Of a stretch of 64,000 nt of DNA, positions 10,510-21,548 are shown one piece after another. The notes below the pieces were generated by a model. That model made no database searches, was not told the DNA's origin, and worked only from the letters and a program-made list of their open reading frames with translations. The position numbers and the translations under genes were made by a program. Source of the stretch: Zizania palustris (lineage: Eukaryota > Streptophyta > Magnoliopsida > Poales > Poaceae); NCBI GenBank assembly GCA_019279435.1, contig JAAALK010000287.1, positions 12,772,162 to 12,836,161 on the forward strand, given 5' to 3'. The number at the start of each line of letters is the position of its first letter. Position 1 is the first letter of the stretch.

Positions 10510-11480
10510 TCTAGCAAGGATAATCTAGATTGGCTAAAGTCTTGGCTGGAGCAGTATCGGTCTAATAAAGACGGTATTGCCGAGGCCATCGAGGACTTTA
10601 GCGAAGTAGAAAAATTAGGGAAAGGTTTTGCGTCGGCCGATCCCTTGGAATAAATTTACATAGGTAATGGCAGCGTCCCAAGGCCGACTTTTGTAAACCA
10701 ACATTTATAGCCCGATGAAAAGGCTGAAGTAATAAAGTTACTTCGGTCATATGTTGATTGTTTCGCATGGGAATATAGCGAGATGCCAGGACTAAGCCGT
10801 GAGCTCGTAGAGCATAGGCTGCCCATCAAGTCCGGGTTTAGGCCTTATAAACAGCCTCCCCACCGCTTTAATTCGGCCGTCTATGACCGAGTTAAGGAGG
10901 AAGTGGAACGACTACTTAAGGCTGGATTTATTAGGCCATGCAGGTACGCGGAGTGGGTTGCTAACATTGTGCCTGTAGAGAATAAAGGGAGCGGCAAGAT
11001 ACGAGTATGCATTGATTTCAGGGATCTGAATAGAGCCACTCCAAAAGACGAGTATCCGATGCCAATAGCCGACATGCTGATCAACGATGTCTCGGGACAT
11101 AAGGTACTAAGTTTTCTTGATGGCAATACTGGTTATAATCAAATCTTTATGGCTAAAGAGGACATCTATAAGACTGCCTTTCGATGCCCTGGTTTTGTCG
11201 GTTTGTTCGAGTGGGTCGTCATGACTTTTGGTTTGAAAAATGCCGGCGCCACGTATCAGCACGCTATGAACTTGATCTTTCATGACTTGTTAGGAGTCAT
11301 GTTAGAAGTTTACATCAATGATGTCGTGGTCAAATCAGACGCTATGGGAAACCATTTAGCCGATTTGAAAGTTGCTTTTGATAGGATGCGGTAGTATGGG
11401 TTGAAAATGAACCCGCTTAAGTGTGCTTTTGGTGTGTCGGCAGGTAAGTTCTTAGGTTTCATGATTCATGAGAGAGGTAT
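10510..11480 (+). pseudogene. Tat-A reverse transcriptase, truncated
   Basis: An N-terminal linker (10510-10780, with stops) leads into a good RT frame from 10783: HRLPIKSGFRPYKQPP, AEWVANIVPVENK, VCIDFRDLNRATPKDEYPMP, FLDGNTGYNQIFM, FGLKNAGATYQ. The catalytic motif reads YINDVV, so the first of the paired aspartates is Asn, where copy C has YIDDVV. A TAG at 11392-11394 replaces a Gln codon that is intact in copies C and D. Reading continues to FLGFMIHER, and homology stops at 11480 at the junction with inverted Tat-B. It could not give active enzyme. Confidence 0.85.
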
Positions 11481-12033
11481 CTGTGGGGATGACCTCCACC
11501 TCATCGCCGTCCCACTGTACCAAGCACTGGTGTAGGGTAGAGGGGATGCAACAGTTCGCATGGATCCAGTCGTGTCCGAGTAACACACTATAGTTACATT
11601 GTAAGTCGACGACGAAGAATGTTGTTGGCAACGTCTTGTTGCCCACCGTCAACTCCATAGAGAGCACTCCCTTGGCCTCGGAGCTTTCGCCATTGAAGCC
11701 GTTGAGCATAAAGTTAGTCTTCTTCAGGTCATCTTCGTCCCTGCCAAGTTTCTTCAACAATGAATAAGGCATTAGGTTAACAGTGGCGCCGCCGTCGACG
11801 AGCATCCAAGAAATCGGCTTCCCATCGATGTGACCCCTAACATAGAGGGGCTTAAGATGGCGGGTCGAGTTCTCGGGCTTCTCGAAGATGGCGTTGCATG
11901 GACCGAGGTTCAATTGAGCGACCTCGGCCTCTTCCTGTGGTGGTGCAAACTCGGTGGGTAATGTGACGATGTTGATGTCCATCGCCTGAGGTGCGGGCCC
12001 CTCAAAGATGGGTGAGTAATCATCGTCAAGCAA
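11481..12033 (-). pseudogene. Tat-B protease (3'-truncated)
   Basis: The minus-strand frame reads EDSTRHLKPLYVRGHIDG-type sequence, then ISWMLVDGGATVNLMPYSLLKKLG with Asp-Gly-Gly at the active site in place of the common Asp-Ser/Thr-Gly. LLGHDWIHANCC follows. The frame runs past the truncation point into Tat-A DNA and stops there by chance. An upstream Pro-rich spacer connects it to gag. The apparent first Met is internal to the original polyprotein. Confidence 0.8.
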
Positions 12034-15000
12034 GTCATCCTCATCGTCGCTTGGACTAGGGGATGGGTTGGTTATCTCAACCGGCTTCTCTCTCCATACC
12101 TGTTTGGTAGCTGGCCGAGGGTGGATTTATTCGAAGATAGCATCGCGCTCGGCCTCAGCCACCTTTTCGCGCATCTCCTGCGCCCGCAGCCTTTGTAGGC
12201 ATCTCTTCTGTGATTTGGACATGCCCGGAGGAGCCCAAGATGGTTGCGTCTTGGTGCCTGGAGCTACTGTTCGACTCCTGTTAATTCTGGCCAAAGTGTG
12301 CCCTTCGGCCTCGGGCGCCCTGTGTTCCAAGGGGGCTTCACTGCGAACCCCGTCGAACGGATCGACCTCGTTCGGCCGATCGAACCAAGCTTTGGCGCGG
12401 ATCCCGGCCGAAGCATGCGGCTTACCTCCGTCAGCCTTCGGTGATGAAGTCCTCGGGATTGGGACTTCCTAAGACCCAACTCTGATAGTTATGGCTTCGG
12501 ACTCCCTGGCTTCGGCCTTCGCGTGCTCGCACCCTTCGGCTTCGCTCTGCAGGGTCTGATTCGGAGGTACCACAGATAGTCTGTGGATGATGCCCCCCTC
12601 CGCTGCGTCTGTTTGCCCCTGCCATCCACGATACTTCGAAGGAAAACAAGGCATAGGGTTAGTCTGCGGAGGGTACCCTGACCCGGGTACGTATGGAGCC
12701 CATGGGGTCCCCGCCCAGTCATACGGCGGAGGCATCGGAGGCTCTAGTGGCCTCGTCCACTGCGAGCCGAACCCGTCACCCGGAGGGGGGTTCGGCCAAG
12801 TCGAAGGTATCTCCGACCACACCAGCGAAGGATCCCTCCAGGCCGGAGGTATGTTCGGCCAGTGCTGGCCGAAGCCTCCCATCGGGGAAATCCACCATGG
12901 TGCGGGGTTCGGCCATTGGGGGCCGAAGCTGTCGCATGGGGGACCCAGCCACTGGGGTTCGAAGTTGTTGTGCGGGGAACCCGACCACTGTGGCTCGAAG
13001 TCATTGCACGGGGGGCTCGGCCATTGTGGCTCAGAACCACCGTGCGGAGCACCAGGATGCCACGGCCTGAAGCCTTCATGTGGAGGGTTCGCAACCTTCG
13101 GTCCGAAGCCTTCGTGCGGAGGGTTCGATACCCTCGGTCCGAAGCCACCCCTCGGAGGTTTTGGACCCCTCGGCCATTTTAACTTGGCGTGCGGACCTGC
13201 TTCTTTGGCCCTTCTCTGATGCTTGTTCAGCAGCATGTTATATGTTACCTTCGGCCTCTTGCGAACCTTAGCCGAAGGGGTGTTGATGTTCTGTTTCCAC
13301 ACTCCTACCTCGGGGTTCTTTGGCACGAGTGTGCGAGTACGCGGTTCTCCAACAATCACATCTTTTCCTTTAGTAGACTCGGCTTGTTCTGGCCGAATCA
13401 ACACTTTTTTCTCGCCGAGGTCAACGGCGTTGACTGGAAAAGGATCTTTATCCAGCTTCATATTTGGATCATGGTCTATCTTCAATCGTCCTTCTTCTAT
13501 GGCCGATTGTATCTGCCATCGAAAAAACATTGCAATCATTAGTATTATGAGAATGTGAATCATGCCACTTACAATATGGATGCTTCTTTAACTCGTCGGC
13601 ATGTGGAATGACTTGACCTTTACGTAACATGAGAAGCTGGCTTTTTAAGAGAAAGTCAAATATTTTATCACACTTAGTTACATCGAATGATTACTTGACC
13701 TCATTAAGTCTATTCTTTGTGGGGGACGGTCGTAGTTCGAAGCAAGTGACAGGTTTGTTTTTAGCATTTGTAACCCATTCGGTCGCGTACATGTCGACCG
13801 AATCCTCCTCCTCTGACTCCTCTTCATCAGAGCATTCCATGATGTGGATCTCGGCCCTAGGCTTGCTAAATGTCTTAATAAATTTCTTATCTTTGGCTCG
13901 GCCTTCTTGGACCAGAGCCTGCTATAGAACTTGGCTAACTTCTAAAAAGTTTTGGTTATCTAACCTTTCTTTAAGTTCGGAACACAACCCATTAAAAGCT
14001 AATTCCGCCAAGTCCCTCTCTGAAATATTAAGACTAAAACATCAGTTTCTGGTATCTCTGAAACGTTTGATATACTCATAGGCGCTCTCACTAGATTTTT
14101 GTCTAACCGACGTCAAATGTGAAAGCCTAAGTTCTGTTTCACCCGTGTAGAAATAATCATGGAATTTCCTCTCTAAATCGTCCGACGTGTGGATGGAGTT
14201 CGGCGGGAGTGCCGAAAACCAAGTGAAAGTTGTGCCGGATAGCGAGAGAGAAAATAGTCTAACCTTTAGGGCATCTATCCCGCTAACCTCTCCACACTGC
14301 GCCAAAATTAACTAACATGCTCTAGTGTGGTCCTGCTACCCTCGCCATCGAATTTAGTAAACTCGAGGATCCTATAGCCATGGGGGTAGGGTACTGTATC
14401 AAGATGATCGGGGTATGGTTTGCGATAAACCCTAACCTGTCCCTTGGGCACGAAGCCGGCACACTCCCTAAACAGTGCGCAGATCTGCTCATCTAAATCA
14501 TCTTGGTAGTTTGTTTGCATGCGCCTCTCGTGTGGGGGCGCGACACGCGGTGGGATATCAACGTGTCGGCCATGTGCTTCTTCCCTAATTGCTATTTGTA
14601 TAATGTGCTCGTGTTCGGGCACCTGCGTGTGTGGTGTGGGTAGCGCGGGTATTGGCGCGGGCGTTGTGTGATATGCAGTATTAGTTTGACCATAAGCGTA
14701 ATGATTGGCCTCGGCCATAAGTGATGAGGCCGAAGACATGTTTGTCGGAGGTGCACTAGTTGTCGGAGGTGCACTAGCTATAGGAACCAGGGGTGCGGTC
14801 TCAGTGAAGCCGGACCTTCTAAGAGTCGCCTCTACTTGAGAGCTAACTGCCGAATCTAAACGGTTGGCTAGCGAAGCGCTAACGGCCTGATCTACTGATG
14901 CCGCTATTTTTTGCTCAATTTCTAAAGAAGATAAACGAGGCGATACCGGTGTTACCTGGGCCTGAGCGGGGTCGGGGGTGACGATGTCGCGCTTGACGAA

Positions 15001-15213
15001 GCCTGCACGTGTCTTGATGCAGCCTCCAAGCATCATGTCTTGGAGCGCCTTTAGCCTTGCCTCGATCTCTGCTCGGTCTCCTACGGGGATATCTTCAAGA
15101 GTAGGTGACATTATGTTGCGGTTGTCAATATCCGCGCCTCCTATTGTGTCCATCGGCGGTGCAGATGTAGTAGTCGAAGTAGATGTACCGGCGGCCGATG
15201 TAGACGTACTCAT
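12034..15213 (-). pseudogene. Tat-B gag and Pro-rich gag-protease spacer (broken)
   Basis: The likely start is the ATG at 15213 (MSTSTSAAG), just inside the LTR and primer site; the frame runs to 14308. A stop plus a small deletion near 14307 separate this from the capsid part at 14305-14042 (LRLFSLSLSGTTFTWF, KFHDYFYTGE, SVRQKSSES). A CxxH...H...C zinc-like motif (PYCKWHDSHSHNTNDC) lies near 13560-13610, followed by a long Pro/Gly-rich low-complexity spacer (13563-12469) whose repeats vary around a PPHEGFGP-like motif. The Gln codon CAG at 13637-13639 is the ancestral state of a stop found in Tat-C. Confidence 0.75.
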
Positions 15214-15255
15214 CGTGTTGGCGTAGCTCTTCCCTAGCGGAGTCGCTAAAAAGTG

Positions 15256-16858
15256 TGTTGACACGGAAACGTGCCCCCGCACTTGGGTCAGTTCGACGAT
15301 CCAAAAGTGCACGAATACTTAGGGACGGGCCTAAGCGTGACGTGGTACCGACGTCGCGTTCCGACTACCCTTAATAGTGATAAGGGGGTAGAGTCGCCAG
15401 GCAACCAGATTACACAAAATAACCCAATTAGCCAAAAAGATAGTTTAAACAGAATAAAATCAGCAAACCAATCGGAGCCTGTTTGGTTCGAAGCCTGGTG
15501 CGAAGGGTGCGCCGAAGGGTACCTTCGGCGTATGATGCGAAGTGCTCCGCCAAAGGGTGCTTCGGCATTCGGAGTGATCTGGTCGAAGGTGAGCTCCGAA
15601 CAGATCTAGACGCGACAATTACCTCCGAACAGCGGGGTTCAGAGGGAAGCCTCTAGTACAGCAAAGAACGAAACAATGACTCGGGGCCGCGCGCTGGCGT
15701 GACTTCGTCAGGTGCGGAGTGTGGTCATGGCGAAGCCTGTTGACGAAGTATGCTGGCGAAGCCTGTTGCCGGAGCCTGCAGTCTTTGTCGAAGGGTGTCG
15801 TGGGGACCTCCAAAACTGATCTCTCAGCTCCGGACACCTTCGACGAAGGGGCTTCGAACGTGCAAAGCCTGCAACAGAAACGATGTGAAGTACCAATTCG
15901 GCCTGAGGACCGAATTTTGCTAAGTGTTGCACGGGTAGCGAAGGTAGCAATCTATTACGCAGATTAGTGGATACTTCACAAGCGAAGTAACAAGGCGATA
16001 GCAATCTGTTACGTAGATTAACGGGGACTTCACAGGTGAAGTACCAAGGCTTACCACTGTTCCGTAGCGGTGGACGGAGGGCTTCCAGGCAAACCCACGA
16101 AGAGGTACAGAAAAGTAAAGGTAAAAGTAAAGGTACGATCAAAGCAGGGCTTTGGTTTGGTTTGAGTTGGGGGGCTCTCCATGCCGGCCAGGCCTCTCTA
16201 TTTATAGAGGGTTAACTCTAATCTAATCTACTATTAATCTGGCCGGATAGAGATAAAGATTGAGCTGGAAACGTGTCCAACTCTATCTCTGCCAAGGTGG
16301 GCTTCGGCCAGGCCCGTCGAGGCCTGCTCCTCGGGCCGAAGCTTCGGTAGCGTGGGCTTCGGTCAGGCCCGTCGAGGCTTGCTTCTCAGGCCGAAGCTTC
16401 GGTAGCGTGGGCTTCGGCCAGGCCCGTTGAGGCTTGCTCCTCGGGCCGAAGCATCGACGGCGTGGGCTTCGGCCAGGCCCGTTGAGGCTTGCTCCTAGGG
16501 CCGAAGCTTCGGTAGCGTGGGCTTCAGCCAGCCCATTGAGGCTTGCTCCTTGGGTCGAAGCTTCGATGGCATGGGCTTCGGCCAGGCCCATCGAGGCTTG
16601 CTCTTGGGCCGAAGCTTCGACAGCGTGGACTTCCGAAGCTTCGGCAGCGTGGGCCTCCGAAGCTTCGGCAGCGTGGGCCTCCAAAGGCTTCTTGGCCGAA
16701 GCTCATGGGCTGGCTGGAGGCTTTTGGAGCCCATAGCTTGATGGGCTTCGGCCCTGTAGGGCTTCGGACAGACCCTGGACATGTGTATTTTCGGCCCAAA
16801 TCACCAAAAATTGATATTTTGATAATCTAGCCATTAATGACATTTTCTGCTATCAACA
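15256..16858 (-). repeat. Tat-B 5' LTR
   Basis: On the minus strand it begins TGTTGATAGC and ends TGTCAACA, so TGTTGA/TCAACA form the terminal inverted repeat. It closely matches the LTR at 18847-20374 in inverted orientation. Its U3 holds a tandem array at about 16283-16690. Confidence 0.88.
16283..16690 (-). repeat. Palindrome-bearing tandem array in LTR U3
   Basis: About eight units of roughly 30-64 bp, each carrying CCGAAGCTTCGG or a one- or two-base variant, a 12-base perfect palindrome. The same array occurs in Tat-A LTR (about 19020-19340) and is nearly absent from Tat-C. Ala-rich open frames across it are by-products of the repeat. Confidence 0.75.
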
Positions 16859-18760
16859 TAACCAAGCCGAATACGATGCTTTGTTGCTAGGTCTTGAACT
16901 GCTGGAGTCTGTAGGTGCTAAACATGTTCACACGTATGGCGATTCATTATTAGTAGTACAACAAGTAGCCAAGGATGCTCAATGTTTTAATGGCTTGCTG
17001 AATAGCTACTTGGACAAATGCCTAGACATAATTGCTACTTTTGATGATTTCAAAATATCTCACGTGTCAAGAGAAGCCAATTCAATAGCCAATGACTTGG
17101 CTCAGCAAGCATCTGGCTACCAAGTCAAGAGAGGGAAATTTTCTATGTTGGAAAAGCCGATGTTTGGTCTCATTGCCGAAGCCAGTGATGTTGGAAAGGC
17201 GCGCCCTCTGGGTCGAACCCCTCGGGTCGCCAGAGGCCACTGCATGTCGGAGCCCCTGGATCGGAGTGCTCCGCCCACCGAGGGTTTCGGCATGTCGGAG
17301 CCTATAGTCCGAAGCCTCTCGGACGGGGAAGGCTCTCCAGGGTCCGAACCCTCCGGGGTGCTTCGGCCCAACACACTCCGAACGGCCACCTCGGCCAGGC
17401 TTCGGCAGGAGTTGGAAGGGCTCGGGGGGCACCCCAAAGCCAGTGTTTTAGAGGTCTTTTCGGAATTTATACTAGATAAGCCCTCTGAAACCTGTAAGGG
17501 CGATTGGAGAGTCCCAATCATCCAGTATTTGAGAGACCCTAGCCAAAGGGTTGATCGAAAGGTTCGGCGACAAGCGTTCAAATTCGTGTTGGTAGACGAC
17601 ACATTGTATCGCCGAACCATCGACGGAGTGTTGTTGAAGTGTTTAGACTACGAACAGTCCCAGGTGGATACAGGAGAAGTCCATGAGGGGCTTTGCGGCA
17701 CTCACCAGTCAGCCCAAAAGATGAGTTGGATGCTCAAAAGAGCGGGTTTTTATTGGTCGACTATGACTGAAGACTGTTTCAAGTACTACAGAGGATGTGA
17801 GGCATGTCAGAAGTTTGGCAACATCCAGTTAGCTCCTGCCTCATTGCTCAATCCTATTGTCAAGCCATGGTCGTTTCAGGGTTGGGGTCTAGACTTCATC
17901 GGCCAGATCTACCCTCCTTCCTCAAAGGGGCATCGGTTCGTGCTGATGGCGACAGATTACTTCACCAAATGGACCAAGGCCGTACCTCTCAAGAACATGA
18001 CTCATAATGAGGTACACGATTTTATTCTAAAGCACATCATACATAGATTCGGCATCCCTCAAACTCTTACTATGGATCAAGGTAGTTCATTTGTTTCTAA
18101 AGAAGTAAGGGACTTTACCGAATACTATGGCATTAAGTTGATAAATTCTTCACCTTACTATGCTCAGGCCAATGGTCAGGCCGAGTCTAGTAATAAAACC
18201 ATGATTAAGCCTATTAAAAGAAAATTGAAGAGTTTCCTAAAAGGTGGCATGAAGTGCTTTCCGAAGCATTATGGACTTGTAGGATTGCAAAGCACGGTGC
18301 CACCAAGGTCAGTCCATATGAGTTGGTATATGGACAAGAGGGCGTTCTGCCTGTAGAGGTAGATCTCGACTCACTAAGAGTGCTAAAGCAAGACGGCTTA
18401 TCGGTCGATGGGTATGAGACGCTTCTGAAGGATAACTTAGAGGAAGTGACCGATAAGAGATTAAGGGCTTTAGGAGCCATAGAAGTAGATAAAAAGAGAG
18501 TAGCTAAGGCCTAAAATAAGAAGGTTAAACCAAAATCGTTTCAAATAGGAGACTTAGTGTGGAAGACGATTTTACCCTTAGGCATGAAGAGTCCCAACTT
18601 TGGTAAATGGTCACCTAGCTGGGAAGGTCCTTTTAAGATAGCCGAGATCGCTCCCGGCAACGCATACATGTTAGAATCCCTATAGGGAGAGCGGTTTCGA
18701 AGAGCTTTGAATGGTAGGTACCTAAAAAAGTATTTCCCAAGTGTATGGAAAACATCATAA
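16859..18760 (+). pseudogene. Tat-A RNase H end and integrase
   Basis: Sequence starts inside RNase H (NQAEYDALLLGLELL, HTYGDSLLVVQQVA, SREANSIANDLAQQASGY). A poorly conserved spacer follows, then integrase: zinc-finger region HEGLCGTHQSAQKM ... CEACQKFG, the first catalytic Asp in GWGLDFIGQIYPP, the second in LTMDQGSSF, and the Glu in NGQAESSNK. After a frameshift near 18250 the C-terminal part (KSFQIGDLVWK, FGKWSPSWEGPF) continues to a TAA at 18758-18760, interrupted by stops near 18512 and 18683. The catalytic triad is retained, but the reading frame is broken. Confidence 0.85.
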
Positions 18761-18826
18761 AAATGTCAAAAAGTCGATATGAATGGTATCGTCTTCAGCT
18801 CGTTATGCTTTTAGTTCACTAGTTCA

Positions 18827-18846
18827 CTAAAAGGCAGGGGGGCATG
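18827..18846 (+). other. Tat-A polypurine tract
   Basis: CTAAAAGGCAGGGGGGCATG immediately precedes the 3' LTR start TGTTGATAGC, the expected plus-strand primer. Confidence 0.7.
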
Positions 18847-20374
18847 TGTTGATAGCAAAAAACTGGCATTAATGGCTAGATTGTCAAAATATCAATTTTT
18901 GGTGATTTGGGCCAAAAGTACACATGTCTAGGGTTTGTCCGAAGCCCTACAGGGCCAAAGCCCGTTGAGTTGTGGGCTCCGAAGGCCTCTAGCCAGCTTC
19001 TGGGCTTCGACCAAGAAGCCTTCGGAGGCCCACGCTGCCGAAGCTTCGAGAGCCTTCGGAGGCCCACGCTGCCGAAGCTTCGGGAATCTTCGGAGGCCTA
19101 TGCTGCCGAAGCTTTAGGAACCTTCGGAGGCCTACGCTGCCGAAGCTTCAGGAACCTTCGGAGGTCCACGCTACCGAAGCTTCGGCCCGAGGAGCAAGCC
19201 TCAATGGGCTTGGCCGAAGCCCACGCTACCGAAGCTTCGGGCCGAGGAGCAAGCCTCGACGGGCCTGGCCGAAGCCCACGCTACCGAAGCTTCGACCTGA
19301 GGAGCAGGCCTCGATGGGCCTGGCCGAAGCCCACCTCGGCTGAGGTAGAGTTGTACGTGTTTCCAACTCAGTCTCTATCTTTATCTGGCCGGTTTAATAG
19401 CAGATTAGATTAGGAGTTAACCCCTTATAAATAGAGAGGCCTAGCCGGCGTGAGAGCCCCTCTCCAACACAAACCAAACCAAAGCCCATGCTTTGATTGA
19501 ATTTACTTTACCTTTACTTTCCTGTACCTCTTCGTGGGTTTGCCTGGAAGCCCTCCGTCCGCCGCTATGGAATAGTGGTAAGCCTTGGTACTTCGCCTGT
19601 GAAGTCCCCGTTAATCTACGTAACAGATTGCTATCGCCTTGTTACTTCGCCTATGAAGTATGCGCTAATCTGCGTAATAGATTTCTACCTTCGCTACCCG
19701 TGCAACACTTAGCAAAATTCGGTCCTCAGGCCGAATTGGTACTTCGCATCGTTTCTGTTGCAGGCTTCGCACGTTCGTAGCCCCTTCGTCGAAGGTGTCC
19801 GAAGCTGAGAGATCGGTTTCGGAGGTCCCCAGGACACCCTTCGACAAAGACCACATGCTCTGGCAACGGGCTTCGCCAGCACACTTTGTCAACAAGCTTC
19901 GCCACGACCATACTCCGCACCAGACGAAGTCACGCCAGTGCGCGGCCCCGAGTCATTGTTTCGTACTTCGCTGTACTAGAGGCTTCGCTCCGAACCCCAC
20001 TGTTCAGAGGTAATTGTCGCGTCCAGATCTGTTCGGAGCTCACCTACGATCAGATCACTCCGAACGCCGAAGCACCCTTTGGCGGAGCACTTCGCATTAG
20101 ACGCCGAAGGTACCCTTCGGCGCACCCTTCGCACCAGGCTTCGAACCAGACAGGCTCCAACTGGTTTGCTGATTTTATTCTGTTTAAACTATCTTTTTCG
20201 GCTAATTGGGTTATTTTGTGTAATCTGGTTGCCTGGCGACTCCACCCCTTATTACTATTAAGGGTAGTCGGAACACGACGTCGGTGCCATGTCACGCTTA
20301 GGCCCGTCCCTAAGTATCCATGCACTTTTGGATCGTCGAAATGACCCAAGTGCGAGCGCATGTTTCTGTGTCAA
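18847..20374 (+). repeat. Tat-A 3' LTR
   Basis: It starts TGTTGATAGCAAAA and runs to TGTGTCAA at 20374, where the last two bases (CA) are replaced by the inverted, truncated LTR of Tat-C. The U3 array at about 19020-19340 repeats CCGAAGCTTCGG-type palindromes. The sequence is close to an exact inverted copy of 15256-16858. Confidence 0.85.
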
Positions 20375-21463
20375 TAGGTACCTTCGGCGTATGATGCGAA
20401 GGGTCTCGCCGAAGGGTACCTTTGGCGTTCAGACTAATCTGGCCGAAGGCGGGCTCCGGACAGATCTCGACGCGACAATCACCTCCGAACAGCGAGGTTC
20501 GGTGCAAAGTCTCTGACATGATACAAACACTCCAGTGCAACGTGCTGGCACGACTTCATCCAAAGCGAAGTATGGGCGTGGCGAAGCCTGACGTGACAAA
20601 GCCTACTGCAGAGCATGCTGGCGCGCGGGACTTGATCAGACTGACAACAGCGTGATGATCCGGCACGAGTAATCGAAGCAGTGTTCCCGCTGAAGGGTGT
20701 TCTCACAGCCTCCGAAACCAATCTCTTGGCTTTGGACACCTCCGGCGAAGTGGCTCCGAGCATTAAAACCTGCAACAGAACAGAGATCAAGTGCCAATTC
20801 AGCCTATGGACTGAATCTGCAAGTGTTGCAGTAGGGAAATGAAAGTAGCAATCTGTTACGTAGATTAACGGATACTTCACAGGCGAAGTAACAAGGCGAT
20901 AGCAATATGTTACTTATATTAACCGGTACTTCACGAGCGAAGTAGCAAGGCTTACCATGGTTTCGGCGTGGCCGGCGAAGGGCTTCTAGGCAAACCCATG
21001 AAGGTTGTACAAAAGTAAATAAAAGTAAAGGTACGGTTCAAAGCTAGGGCTCTGTGATTGATTTGTGTTGGGGGGTTTAATGAACCGACCTCACCCCTAT
21101 ATTTATAGGGGCTAGTATTATTATATCTAAGATTAATCTGGTAAGATTCGGCCTAATCAAACTTAAGGATAAAATTAGCTAGAATCAGACTCAAACTCTA
21201 TCTCTAGAAATCAGCCCGAAGTGGGCCTTCGGCAGGGCCCGCTGAAGCCTGCTCCTCAAGACGAAGCTTCGGTGAGGCAGGCCTCCGAAGGCCTTTAGGA
21301 CGAAGGTAGCAGGCCGCTGGAAGGCTTCCTAAGCCTAAAGCTCAATGGGTCTTCGGTCCTGTAGGGCTTCACCCGATCCAGGACATGTATATTTTTGGCC
21401 CAAATTACCAAAATTGATATGTTGACAATCTTGACCATCTAATGCCATTTTTTGCTATCAACA
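20375..21463 (-). repeat. Tat-C 3' LTR, truncated
   Basis: Read on the minus strand it starts TGTTGATAGCAAAA at 21463 and matches the 5' LTR at 29053-30408 until 20375, equivalent to about 29320 in the other copy. The R/U5 end is missing, and the sequence passes directly into the inverted Tat-A LTR. Confidence 0.85.
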
Positions 21464-21480
21464 CATGCCCCTTCCTTTTA
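21464..21480 (-). other. Tat-C polypurine tract
   Basis: On the minus strand AAAAGGAAGGGGCATG directly precedes the 3' LTR start, matching the Tat-A tract in position. Confidence 0.7.
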
Positions 21481-21548
21481 GTGAACTAAGTGAACTAAAA
21501 GCATAACGGGCTAAGGACGATACCTCCCATATCAGCCTTTTGGCACTA

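Larger units (their letters stand above)
11481..16858 (-). mobile_element. Tat-B: truncated Tat element, opposite orientation
   Basis: Read on the minus strand it has a 5' LTR (16858 to 15256), gag and the protease region, then ends at about 11480. RT, RNase H, integrase and the 3' LTR are missing. Its LTR start (TGTTGATAGC) lies directly against Tat-A RNase H sequence at 16859, as expected for insertion into Tat-A. The left boundary shows a short shared GGTAT, suggesting a later deletion rejoined through microhomology. Confidence 0.82.
9494..20374 (+). mobile_element. Tat-A: Ty3/gypsy Tat-lineage element (RIRE2-like), interrupted
   Basis: Plus-strand pieces at 9494-11480 (protease, RT) and 16859-20374 (RNase H end, integrase, 3' LTR) belong together in order and orientation. 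Between them lies Tat-B in the opposite orientation, and about 1 kb of RT/RNase H from Tat-A is missing there. The left part (LTR, gag) is beyond the Tekay insertions and outside the window. Protein motifs match the Tat branch and are close to those of elements B, C and D, all one family. Several in-frame stops make it defective. Confidence 0.85.

Noticed and set aside
16283..16830. Ala-rich open frames on both strands
   Set aside because: They are produced by the tandem CCGAAGCTTCGG array in the LTR and have no independent support.
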